5,652 bases of DNA, from assembly GCA_900314365.1 (NCBI GenBank), contig OMVH01000023.1:1-5652 (forward strand), given 5' to 3'. The position numbers and the translations under genes were made by a program. Source of the DNA: an uncultured Prevotella sp. (GTDB taxonomy: Bacteria > Bacteroidota > Bacteroidia > Bacteroidales > Bacteroidaceae). Below, in pieces: positions 1 to 5,652 of the stretch; position 1 is the stretch's first letter, and each line of letters starts with the position of its first letter. The notes below the pieces were generated by a model. It worked only from the letters and a program-made list of their open reading frames with translations, was not told the origin of the DNA and ran no database searches.

Positions 1-159
1 CCGGGAGCCGGTGGCGGCGGATACCTCTACATGATAGCCAAAGACGAAGTGGCTGCCGCTCGCATCAGGCACATCCTTAACGACCATCCCATCAACGACA
101 AGGCGCGCTTTGTCGACATGAGTCTCAGTCACACCGGACTGCAGATTAGCCGAAGCTGA
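1..159 (+). CDS. fkp: C-terminal end of a GHMP-family sugar kinase, probably bifunctional fucokinase/L-fucose-1-phosphate guanylyltransferase (partial)
   Basis: The frame is open from base 1 to a TGA at 157-159, giving the last 52 residues of a protein that begins outside the window. The fragment opens with PGAGGGGYLYMI, the glycine-rich C-terminal motif of GHMP kinases, and closes with RFVDMSLSHTGLQISRS, an ending I associate with Bacteroidales Fkp. Fkp is a cytoplasmic enzyme that phosphorylates L-fucose and then makes GDP-fucose, which supplies fucose for surface polysaccharides and glycoproteins. Only the kinase end is visible, so the guanylyltransferase half cannot be confirmed. A related sugar kinase, such as a heptose-7-phosphate kinase, is the main alternative. 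The Nudix gene starts 23 bp downstream on the same strand, so co-transcription is likely. The family call is firm; the fucose specificity is inferred from remembered resemblance. Confidence 0.72.
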   Translation, partial: PGAGGGGYLYMIAKDEVAAARIRHILNDHPINDKARFVDMSLSHTGLQISRS

Positions 160-182
160 ACCTTAACTGTAACGACTCTTTT

Positions 183-632
183 ATGTTCAACTACAAATAT
201 CCTCATCCTGCAGTAACCGCTGACTGTGTAGTTTTCGCGGGCGAATGGCCGGAGACAAGCATTCTGCTGGTGAAGCGTGCCCATGAGCCTTACAAAGACT
301 ATTGGGCTCTTCCCGGTGGATTTATGAACATTGACGAGACGACCCAACAGGCTGCGGTGAGAGAACTACAGGAGGAAACGGGGCTCATGCTGAATTCTCT
401 CCGCTGCACCGGTGTCTACGATGCAGTCGGCCGGGACCCTCGTGAGCGGGTGATTTCCGTGGCTTACGCGACGTGGCTCAACGAGGAGCTCCCCGTGAGT
501 GGCGGCGACGATGCAGCCGAAGCCCTATGGGTGCCCTTGAAGAAAGCCTTTCCCTTAGCTTTCGATCACCTGCAGATTGTCGACGATGCGCTCAGTTGCC
601 TAAGAGATAATAAGAACCTTGGCACAGACTGA
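183..632 (+). CDS. Nudix hydrolase (MutT/ADP-ribose pyrophosphatase-like)
   Basis: This 149-residue cytoplasmic protein carries a complete Nudix box at residues 46-68. The pattern G-x5-E-x7-REUxEExGU is matched exactly, with G46, E52, R60-E61, E64-E65 and G67-L68; the glutamates bind the catalytic metal. The preceding segment (YPHPAVTADCVVFA, residues 6-19, and WALPGGF, 41-47) resembles the small Nudix proteins related to ADP-ribose pyrophosphatases and to the N-terminal domain of NrtR regulators. The protein ends soon after the Nudix fold, with no winged-helix domain, so it is an enzyme rather than an NrtR-type repressor. It would hydrolyse a nucleoside diphosphate linked to another moiety; the substrate cannot be read from sequence. 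It lies 23 bp after the kinase and 5 bp before the GSCFA gene. The ATG at 183 is preceded by CTCTTTT without a Shine-Dalgarno sequence, which is normal in Bacteroidetes. Confidence 0.92.
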   Translation: MFNYKYPHPAVTADCVVFAGEWPETSILLVKRAHEPYKDYWALPGGFMNIDETTQQAAVRELQEETGLMLNSLRCTGVYDAVGRDPRERVISVAYATWLNEELPVSGGDDAAEALWVPLKKAFPLAFDHLQIVDDALSCLRDNKNLGTD

Positions 633-637
633 CTCCT

Positions 638-1486
638 ATGAACTTCTTCACTCAAGTAGTCATACCGAGGGGCAGCTTCGAACTAAAGCCTTGTCAACCT
701 ATGCTTTTTGTGGGCAGCTGTTTCGCCGACGAGATGGGCAGACGCTTCACTGACAACCTCTTCCGCACATTGGTCAACCCCTTTGGCGTGATGTATAATC
801 CCGCGAGTATCCTGCACACGGTAAGCCGATTGTCAGAAGACCATCAGCTCCCATTCACCACTTCGCAGCCAGCCTGCGCCGTGATAACCTTGGGTACCAA
901 CCACGTATATATTGAGAAATCAACGGGAGAGATTGTAGACAACTGTCAGAAACGCCCGCAAAAACTCTTCCACGAAGAGCAACTCAACGTTGACGAATGC
1001 TTCGGATTTCTCAGTCAGACCGTCGGTCTGCTCATGGAGGCAGCCCCTCAGGTGCAAATAGTGGTGACGGTGAGTCCCATACGCTACCGTAAGTATGGCT
1101 ATCATGGAAGCCGTCTCTCAAAGGCCACACTGCTATTGGCTGCCGACCGCCTCACGCAGGTCTATCCCTCCCAGGTAAGCTATTTTCCTGCCTACGAAAT
1201 CATGAACGACGAACTTCGTGACTACCGTTTCTATCGTCCCGACATGCTGCACCCCACGGAGCAGGCTGTCGACTATATTTACTCGGCTTTCGCCTCTGCC
1301 TATTTCGGCGAAGCGGCAGTCAGGTTCATCGAACGCTGGCACCCTGTCAGAGAGGCACTCATGCACCGTCCGCTGCATCCTGAATCAGACGAATATCAGT
1401 CGTTCATCAAGGCCACTCAGCAGAAGCTCCTACAGTTGCGCAAGGATTATCCCATGATGCCAGAACTGCCTTTCAACAAAGAGTAA
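638..1486 (+). CDS. GSCFA-domain protein (SGNH hydrolase-like)
   Basis: This 282-residue protein has the diagnostic GSCFAD motif at residues 26-31, in the block LFVGSCFADEMG. Other family-typical blocks follow in order: NPFGVMYNP (47-55), ITLGTNHVY (83-91), DNCQKRP (101-107), VTVSPIRY (143-150), and RPDMLHP (200-206). The last carries a D202-x-x-H205 pair like the Asp/His block of SGNH/GDSL esterases, and Ser27 or Cys28 would stand at the nucleophile position. GSCFA proteins belong to the SGNH-like superfamily and are largely uncharacterised, so the substrate is unknown. There is no signal peptide or membrane segment, which suggests a cytoplasmic location. The length is complete for the family. 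The ATG is 5 bp after the Nudix stop codon, so the two are almost certainly co-transcribed and perhaps translationally coupled. It is the last gene of the + strand group. Confidence 0.93.
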   Translation: MNFFTQVVIPRGSFELKPCQPMLFVGSCFADEMGRRFTDNLFRTLVNPFGVMYNPASILHTVSRLSEDHQLPFTTSQPACAVITLGTNHVYIEKSTGEIVDNCQKRPQKLFHEEQLNVDECFGFLSQTVGLLMEAAPQVQIVVTVSPIRYRKYGYHGSRLSKATLLLAADRLTQVYPSQVSYFPAYEIMNDELRDYRFYRPDMLHPTEQAVDYIYSAFASAYFGEAAVRFIERWHPVREALMHRPLHPESDEYQSFIKATQQKLLQLRKDYPMMPELPFNKE

Positions 1487-1535
1487 CCGGCCGGAACGGA
1501 ATTCCTTTTCCACTCTCCCCACCCTATTCTATCCA

Positions 1536-1593
1536 AAGGACCGATACTCCCGCCGCAAGCCCTTTGAAGCCACAGCGAGGAATATCGGTCCTT
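1536..1593. terminator. Inverted repeat in the convergent gap, candidate bidirectional terminator
   Basis: A perfect 11-bp inverted repeat, AAGGACCGATA at 1536-1546 and TATCGGTCCTT at 1583-1593, encloses a 36-nt loop. CTC at 1547-1549 could add three pairs with GAG at 1577-1579 across a small bulge. It lies in the 156-bp gap between the ends of two converging genes, where a terminator serving both directions would be expected. On the + strand a CTTTTCT run begins a few bases after the right arm, so the T-tract is weak and displaced; the - strand has only CCTTTGG after the stem. The long loop is unusual for an intrinsic terminator, so an mRNA 3'-end stabilising structure is an alternative. The repeat is seen directly; its function is inferred. 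Confidence 0.45.
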
Positions 1594-1642
1594 GAACTTT
1601 TCTAATAATGCTAACAAGAAACGTCAGCACATTGCAGACTGA

Positions 1643-4138
1643 CTACATACCGCCCATTTGTCCCATTGAGGAAGCCGGTGACGACTGTCGCTGAGAGTCG
1701 TTGAAGTCGTTGTTGATTTTGCTTTGCTTAGCCGAGAACTGCTTCTTCGTGTTACCGAAGTTCCACTTCACACTCAGGATGAATACTCTCATAGGAATGC
1801 GAATCCTCGTCATACTTGAGAAATCAGTCCCTTGTGAGAACGTGTTCATTTTGATTTTGCCTTCCATAGGACTGGCGTAGGCCGTGCTCACCTCCAAACG
1901 GTCCTTGAGGAAAGTACGTGTAAGTGAGACATTCATGAAGTCCATGCCACTCTGCCATCCCATGAGATTGTACTGCTTTGTTGTAGCAAATACGCCCAAA
2001 GATCCCTTTACCTTCCAGGGCAGTTGCTGTTCCAAGGAGAAGTAGCCCCTTGCGCCCCAGCCATGATTGCGCAGGTTGAGCTCGCGAGCCCGCCAGTCAC
2101 CGTAGTTCACGGCACCGTTCATCATTAGCGTTGTGCTCTTGGTCAAGCCCCAACGGATATAGGCATTGAACGAGGTGTAGCTGCTCTTGCCCTTGTTGGC
2201 ATATGTGGTGTTGAGGACGTCATTGTCCATAAAGGAGTAGTTCTCGGTCTCATTACCACAATAGTTTTCACTCAAAGTGAGGTTCATCATGAACTTTGGC
2301 GTAAAGGTATTGAACGTGAGAGCCACATCATGCGACCGTGCCACACTGAGGCTCGGGTTACCATAGCTCAGTGCGTTGGGATTGGTACGGTCGACATAGG
2401 GATTGAGCTGGGCGATACCGGGACGGGAGATGCGCATCGTGTAAGTAACGCCAAGATTCGTTGTCGGCGAGAAGTTGAAGCCCACGCTGCCCGATGGCAC
2501 CAAGTCGCCATAATCCTTTTTGAAGTTGCGTTCACTGTGCCCGGCATACTTCACGTCCTCCAAAGTATACTCATAGCGCAAACCGGCACGGGCATTGAAC
2601 TTCGTGGTTGTGAGCCGGTACTGTGCATAGGCGGCAAGGATGTTCTGCAAGTTGCGGTAGTTCACACTGTTGGCAGCATTAAGTACATCCTGTCCGTCGG
2701 TCACATCGTAATACTTGCTGTCGCTCTTATTACGTCGTGAAATCCACTTGGCGCCCGTTTCCAGCGTTTGCTCCTTACCGAAAGGCAGTGTAAAATCACC
2801 TTGAACAGTATGGCTGGTTCCCCAGGTGTGGGAGTCGGAGTAAAGGTCACCGGGCAACGTAGCTGTAGATGAAGCATCCTGTTCATAAAGCATCCTGTTC
2901 TTGTTGACACCGGGATTGTAGTCGAAGAGGTAGCTCAGCGTGAAGCTCGACGTGCGGTCGGCATTGAAGAATCGCTGGTAATCGGCACTGGCATTAAACC
3001 CCGTGAACTCGTTCTTCACACTGTTCTCAGCCTTATAACTGTAGCCCGAACCGAAGATTCCGCCATGGAAAGAGTACAGAGGCCACGCTGTATGATTGTC
3101 ATTGCCACGGTTCACCCCCATGTTGACATTCACGCTGCTCAGCGAGTCAAGCTCGTAGCCCAGCGAGAGATTGCCCATTGCGAATGGACTCTTGAGCCGG
3201 TAGCTCATGGAATTTGTCAGCGTAGCATCGCCAGCCGAGGACTTCTGCACACGCTCGGACGCCATGCTGAGGTCGCCGCGTCCACGGTTGTCAAAGATAC
3301 TGGCACTGTAAGTGAGCTTGCCTTGCTGCCCACCCACATAGGCACTGCCGGAATAGCCGTGATTGCTCAGGCGCACCTGCACGTTGCCACTGTAGCTGTT
3401 TACGCTTTCTGCCACTGCACCTTGTACATGCACGAGCTTGATGTCGAGCACGCCGGTGGTACCCTCAGCGTCGTACTTGGCTCCGGGTGAAGTGATGACA
3501 TCAATGCTCTGAACCATGGAGGCGGGCACAGCCTTGGCTATCTGCGAGAGATTGGACTGATACATCTGATTGGGCTTACCATCGACGTAGACCGTAAAGC
3601 TGCCCGAGCCGTTGACGGTAATATTGTCCTGTGCGTCTACATTCACCATCGGTACCTTACGGAGCATGTCGAGCAGGTTCATGGTCTTAGAATCGACGTC
3701 GTCCTGCACGTTGTAGGTCATCTTGTCGGTGGTCATTTTCACCACCGGTCGCAATGCCGTCACCTCAACTGCCTTGAGCGACTTGGCATCGTCAATGATG
3801 AGCAGCTTGCCAAGGTCGAGGGCTGCCTCTCCGTTGAGCTTCAGTTCCCTCGTGATGGTCTGTCGGCCCATAGAAGCCACGGTGAGCACAAAATTACCGC
3901 GCCCTTTCACTCTCTGCGTGATATGTCCTTCGGCATCGGTCACCGACATGGCGACTGGTTTCTGCATGTCGGCCTTAGCGAAGACCCTCACCGTGGCGTA
4001 GGCCTCGCCCTCGTGGTTAAGGGAATCGAGGACCACGCCTGTAACCATTGTTTCCTGGGCTTGGGCCGAAACACAGCCCAAGAGCAACAGCACGGACATC
4101 AACAAAGCCTGCGCTGCCTTCTGAATGTTAAGTCTCAT
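1643..4138 (-). CDS. TonB-dependent-receptor-like outer-membrane beta-barrel protein
   Basis: The 831-residue product starts with a signal peptide: positively charged start, hydrophobic run at residues 11-23, and AQA at 25-27 as a likely signal peptidase I site. LLGC at 19-22 looks like a lipobox but is a poorer fit. A carboxypeptidase-regulatory-like beta-sandwich follows at about 30-110, then a plug domain at about 124-240 with LLDMLRKVPMVNVD, FTVYVDGKP, SIDVITSPGAKYDAEG and TGVLDIKL. The remainder, to about residue 795, is a barrel of alternating aromatic strands ending in RVFILSVKWNFG, as in the Bacteroidetes outer-membrane beta-barrel family (OMP_b-brl_3 type). I did not identify a clear TonB box, so energised uptake is not certain and the ligand is unknown. 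A 36-residue polar tail ending SSMGQMGGM extends past the last strand. The ATG overlaps the GntR stop codon in TAATG, which indicates translational coupling and membership of the same operon. Confidence 0.9.
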   Translation of the reverse strand: MRLNIQKAAQALLMSVLLLLGCVSAQAQETMVTGVVLDSLNHEGEAYATVRVFAKADMQKPVAMSVTDAEGHITQRVKGRGNFVLTVASMGRQTITRELKLNGEAALDLGKLLIIDDAKSLKAVEVTALRPVVKMTTDKMTYNVQDDVDSKTMNLLDMLRKVPMVNVDAQDNITVNGSGSFTVYVDGKPNQMYQSNLSQIAKAVPASMVQSIDVITSPGAKYDAEGTTGVLDIKLVHVQGAVAESVNSYSGNVQVRLSNHGYSGSAYVGGQQGKLTYSASIFDNRGRGDLSMASERVQKSSAGDATLTNSMSYRLKSPFAMGNLSLGYELDSLSSVNVNMGVNRGNDNHTAWPLYSFHGGIFGSGYSYKAENSVKNEFTGFNASADYQRFFNADRTSSFTLSYLFDYNPGVNKNRMLYEQDASSTATLPGDLYSDSHTWGTSHTVQGDFTLPFGKEQTLETGAKWISRRNKSDSKYYDVTDGQDVLNAANSVNYRNLQNILAAYAQYRLTTTKFNARAGLRYEYTLEDVKYAGHSERNFKKDYGDLVPSGSVGFNFSPTTNLGVTYTMRISRPGIAQLNPYVDRTNPNALSYGNPSLSVARSHDVALTFNTFTPKFMMNLTLSENYCGNETENYSFMDNDVLNTTYANKGKSSYTSFNAYIRWGLTKSTTLMMNGAVNYGDWRARELNLRNHGWGARGYFSLEQQLPWKVKGSLGVFATTKQYNLMGWQSGMDFMNVSLTRTFLKDRLEVSTAYASPMEGKIKMNTFSQGTDFSSMTRIRIPMRVFILSVKWNFGNTKKQFSAKQSKINNDFNDSQRQSSPASSMGQMGGM

Positions 4139-4518
4139 TATCCTGAAATTATTGTGTTTTGGTCGGCCATTGCAGCAAACTGCCGTTCAAAGTCCTGCAT
4201 ACCGAGCCCCAACAGCTTCATCTGACGGAACACCTGGGGAAGGATTTCGTCAATGAAAATCTGACGGCGCTTGGCAAAGATGGCGTCGTGAGCGCCCTGT
4301 GCCACAAAGTAACCTAAGCCACGCTTATTGTAGATGATTCCGTCGCGGGCCAGCTGGTCGTAAGCCTTCACGGCCGTATTGGCATTCACTTCCAAGGCTA
4401 CGGCATACTCCCTCACACTGGGTATGCGGTCGTCAGCCTTGTAGTGGCCGGCGAGAATCTCGTCGGCCATTCGGTCAGCAATTTGCAGGTAGATGGCCTT
4501 GTCGTTTGAAAATGCCAT
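4138..4518 (-). CDS. GntR-family transcriptional regulator, YtrA-type
   Basis: The 126-residue protein is a winged-helix regulator of the GntR family. The N-terminal domain spans about residues 8-75, with AIYLQIADRMADEILAG (8-24), IPSVRE (32-37), the recognition helix NANTAVKAYDQL (45-56) and the wing NKRGLGYFV (64-72). The C-terminal part is only about 50 residues and helical, with no FadR- or HutC-type ligand-binding domain, which places it in the short YtrA subfamily. YtrA-type regulators usually repress the operon containing their own gene, commonly together with ABC transporter genes. Here it lies 13 bp after the GIN lipoprotein gene, with CAAGG shortly before the ATG as a weak ribosome-binding site, and its TAA shares one base with the next ATG. 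Autoregulation of this envelope operon is a reasonable inference. The operator would be expected upstream of the operon, beyond the right edge of the window. Confidence 0.93.
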   Translation of the reverse strand: MAFSNDKAIYLQIADRMADEILAGHYKADDRIPSVREYAVALEVNANTAVKAYDQLARDGIIYNKRGLGYFVAQGAHDAIFAKRRQIFIDEILPQVFRQMKLLGLGMQDFERQFAAMADQNTIISG

Positions 4519-4531
4519 TAGCCTTGAACTT

Positions 4532-5308
4532 TTAATTCCTCTTGATGGTCAGCTCCGAGTCGTCAATACTGCCCGAGCCCCCGATTTGGCGATGGAACTG
4601 ACGCAGTGTACCCTTCACCTCCAGACTGCCACTGCCCGAGATGGTTGCAGAGGCCTCGTTGCAGTCGAGGAAGTTGAGCTCAGCATCACCACTTCCAAAA
4701 ATCTTCAGAGTGGAATGGTCCACACGGTAGAGTGCGGTCTGCACATCGCCACTGCCCGCAATTGCAAGGTCTACCTTCTGAGCCTGTACCTTTTGGGCCT
4801 CGAAATCACCACTGCCAGAGACATTGAAGATGAAGTTGTTCGCGCATACAACTTCCTTTAACGACACGTCGGCACTTCCAGAGACTGCTATCGTCAGGTT
4901 GTTGAGCCGAAGATTGTTCTCAGCTGTAAAGTCGGCGCTGCCAGCCATAGCCACATAGTCGATACTTGGAGCCGTAACCCAGATATCCACATCATCGTTG
5001 TCGGCACCAAAGTGCACCTCGGTGATGCTCTTCCGTTTGTTTTTTCTCCATTCAGCCACTAAATTACCGTCCTTGGTGTAGATATTTACCCTCTCGCGAG
5101 TCTCCGGAGAGGCTTTCAGCGTGACCTTATAGCTGTTGCCCTGAACGAAGTGTACATCGAAGGCTCCGGCTGTAGTGATGCGATGGAAGGCCTCCACATT
5201 GATGTCATAACTCTTCTTGGCCGCTTCTACGTTATTTTTCTCTACGCGACAGGCCGAGACACTCAGCATGGTGGAAGCCACGAGGACAAAAGTGAACAAA
5301 GTTTTCAT
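4532..5308 (-). CDS. Head GIN-domain (DUF2807) lipoprotein, putative cell-surface or periplasmic adhesin-like protein
   Basis: The 258-residue product begins with a lipoprotein signal peptide: hydrophobic segment 4-15 and lipobox VSAC at 17-20, so Cys20 would be lipidated and the protein anchored in an envelope membrane. A first region (about 36-115) contains the family-typical FHRITTAGAFDVHFVQG start and ends with DDVDIWVTAPSIDYV. The rest is a repeat domain with seven glycine/serine turns: AGSADF (122), SGSADV (143), SGSGDF (164), AGSGDV (184), FGSGDA (204), SGSGSL (224) and GGSGSI (243). Regular spacing of 19-21 residues fits the right-handed beta-helix of the GIN/DUF2807 family. Family members are often labelled autotransporter adhesins, but no function is established and no autotransporter barrel is present here. 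The gene follows the membrane protein gene by 24 bp and precedes the GntR gene by 13 bp. The upstream spacer is A/T-rich (TAAAGATAAG) without a classical Shine-Dalgarno sequence. Confidence 0.92.
   Translation of the reverse strand: MKTLFTFVLVASTMLSVSACRVEKNNVEAAKKSYDINVEAFHRITTAGAFDVHFVQGNSYKVTLKASPETRERVNIYTKDGNLVAEWRKNKRKSITEVHFGADNDDVDIWVTAPSIDYVAMAGSADFTAENNLRLNNLTIAVSGSADVSLKEVVCANNFIFNVSGSGDFEAQKVQAQKVDLAIAGSGDVQTALYRVDHSTLKIFGSGDAELNFLDCNEASATISGSGSLEVKGTLRQFHRQIGGSGSIDDSELTIKRN
4565..4945 (-). repeat. Intragenic GSGD-type repeat tract of the GIN lipoprotein
   Basis: Seven degenerate units of 57-63 bp each encode a beta-strand followed by a [ASFG]GS[AG][DS] turn. At DNA level (+ strand reading) the core ACTGCCCGAG or close variants recur at 4568, 4631, 4691 (ACTTCCAAAA), 4751, 4811, 4874 and 4937, so most copies are 60-63 bp apart. 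The copies are diverged enough to be ancient protein repeats rather than a recent tandem expansion. Confidence 0.75.
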
Positions 5309-5332
5309 AATACTTATCTTTAATATTGAACG

Positions 5333-5652
5333 CTAATTAATCCATTTATTGTTGATTACCTGCAATGACTTGTACTTGCGGTAGGCAAACCAGTAGCAGA
5401 AGATGATGAAAGCAAAGTGAAGCACAAAATAGATTATCTTGTCAACAGTGTCGTAGAAGACGATGGTAAACGATTCGCCATAGAAGAGTGGCAAGACGTG
5501 CTTCACTGTCAATACTGTAAGAAGCATGATGAGCTGCACCACAACAGCCCAACTCACAAACCCCAACACAAACGGATGCTTGCGAAAGAGACTGCCCGTG
5601 AGCAGATAGGACGCATGAAACGACAGCAAAGCGACGACCCAGTAGGGCCAGG
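5333..5652 (-). CDS. C-terminal part of a multi-pass membrane protein (partial), possibly ABC-permease-like
   Basis: The reading frame stays open to the window edge: above the TTG at 5629 the codons read TGG CCC TAC TGG GTC GTC GCT with no stop. That TTG is therefore unlikely to be the true start, and 105 complete codons of a larger gene are visible. Counting from the first full codon, hydrophobic segments lie at about 1-22, 27-49 and 72-90, separated by short polar loops (RKHP at 23-26; LPLFYGESF at 53-61). The protein ends in a basic tail, YRKYKSLQVINNKWIN. This is an integral inner-membrane protein. The short TGSLFRKHPF stretch between membrane helices reminds me of hypothetical permease-like proteins found beside YtrA regulators and ABC ATPases in Bacteroidales, but that is a weak resemblance. 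It ends 24 bp before the GIN gene on the same strand and is probably in the same operon. Confidence 0.72.
   Translation of the reverse strand, partial: WPYWVVALLSFHASYLLTGSLFRKHPFVLGFVSWAVVVQLIMLLTVLTVKHVLPLFYGESFTIVFYDTVDKIIYFVLHFAFIIFCYWFAYRKYKSLQVINNKWIN

Noticed and set aside
160..182. A possible Bacteroidetes promoter (TTG / TAnnTTTG type) ahead of the Nudix gene, and similarly in the 24-bp gap at 5309-5332
   Set aside because: Neither spacer contains a convincing -7 TAnnTTTG element at proper spacing, and both are too short to hold an obvious independent promoter.
129..347. A 72-codon - strand frame spanning the kinase end and Nudix start
   Set aside because: It overlaps two real genes on the other strand and has no recognisable protein features.
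920..1457. Open frames inside the GSCFA gene (920-1105 and 1133-1378 on -, 1218-1457 on +)
   Set aside because: All are covered by the well-supported GSCFA coding sequence, and their translations lack any domain signal.
1487..1505. Two 8-bp palindromes just after the GSCFA stop codon: CCGGCCGG (1487-1494) and GGAATTCC (1498-1505)
   Set aside because: Palindromes this short are expected by chance. They cannot form a useful hairpin with a loop, and nothing links them to a function.
2701..2910. A 69-codon - strand frame inside the barrel gene in another reading frame
   Set aside because: It is the same strand but out of frame with the 831-residue protein, whose reading frame is intact here. 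There is no sign of a frameshift.
4072..4084. Lipobox-like LLGC at residues 19-22 of the barrel protein
   Set aside because: A better signal peptidase I site, AQA, follows at residues 25-27, and Leu before Gly-Cys is a poor lipobox fit. A lipid-anchored barrel receptor is also unlikely.
2330..4225. Several long + strand open frames (for example 2330-2740, 3065-3490, 3723-4001, 3923-4225) opposite the barrel gene
   Set aside because: They lie antisense to a clearly coding gene with family-typical plug and barrel motifs, and their translations show no recognisable domain or plausible composition. They are shadow frames.
4493..4861. A 122-codon + strand frame antisense to the GIN lipoprotein gene
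   Set aside because: It mirrors the repetitive GIN coding sequence and overlaps the GntR start. No independent motif or start signal supports it.

Overview
The window looks like chromosomal DNA of a Bacteroidales bacterium, most likely a Prevotella-type organism. The grounds are the gene families (an Fkp-type fucokinase end, a GSCFA protein, a CarboxypepD_reg/plug/barrel outer-membrane protein and a GIN-domain lipoprotein), the weak or absent Shine-Dalgarno sequences, and a GC content judged by eye to be near 50%. The genus is an inference. I see no mobile element, CRISPR array, tRNA or rRNA.

Layout: two converging gene groups meet in a 156-bp intergenic gap (1487-1642). The left group is on the + strand and looks like one transcription unit. 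It holds the last 52 codons of a GHMP-type sugar kinase, best matched to bifunctional fucokinase/GDP-fucose pyrophosphorylase (1-159), then a Nudix hydrolase with a perfect Nudix box (183-632), then a GSCFA-family SGNH-like protein (638-1486). The gap holds an 11-bp perfect inverted repeat with a 36-nt loop, placed where a shared or bidirectional terminator would be expected.

The right group is on the - strand, read from 5652 down to 1643. It contains the C-terminal part of a multi-pass membrane protein that runs off the window edge (5333-5652), a GIN/DUF2807 lipoprotein with seven GSGD-like beta-repeats (4532-5308), a YtrA-type GntR regulator (4138-4518), and an 831-residue TonB-receptor-like outer-membrane barrel protein (1643-4138). 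Gaps are 24 bp, 13 bp and a 1-nt TAATG overlap, so this looks like one cell-envelope operon with its own regulator inside it. YtrA-type regulators usually sit with ABC transporters, and the truncated membrane protein may be a permease-like partner; its continuation and any ATPase would lie to the right of the window.

The individual families are all known. The least explained parts are the joint role of the - strand envelope operon, the function of the GSCFA protein next to a fucose-activation gene, and the structured convergent gap. I found no convincing evidence of a wholly new system.
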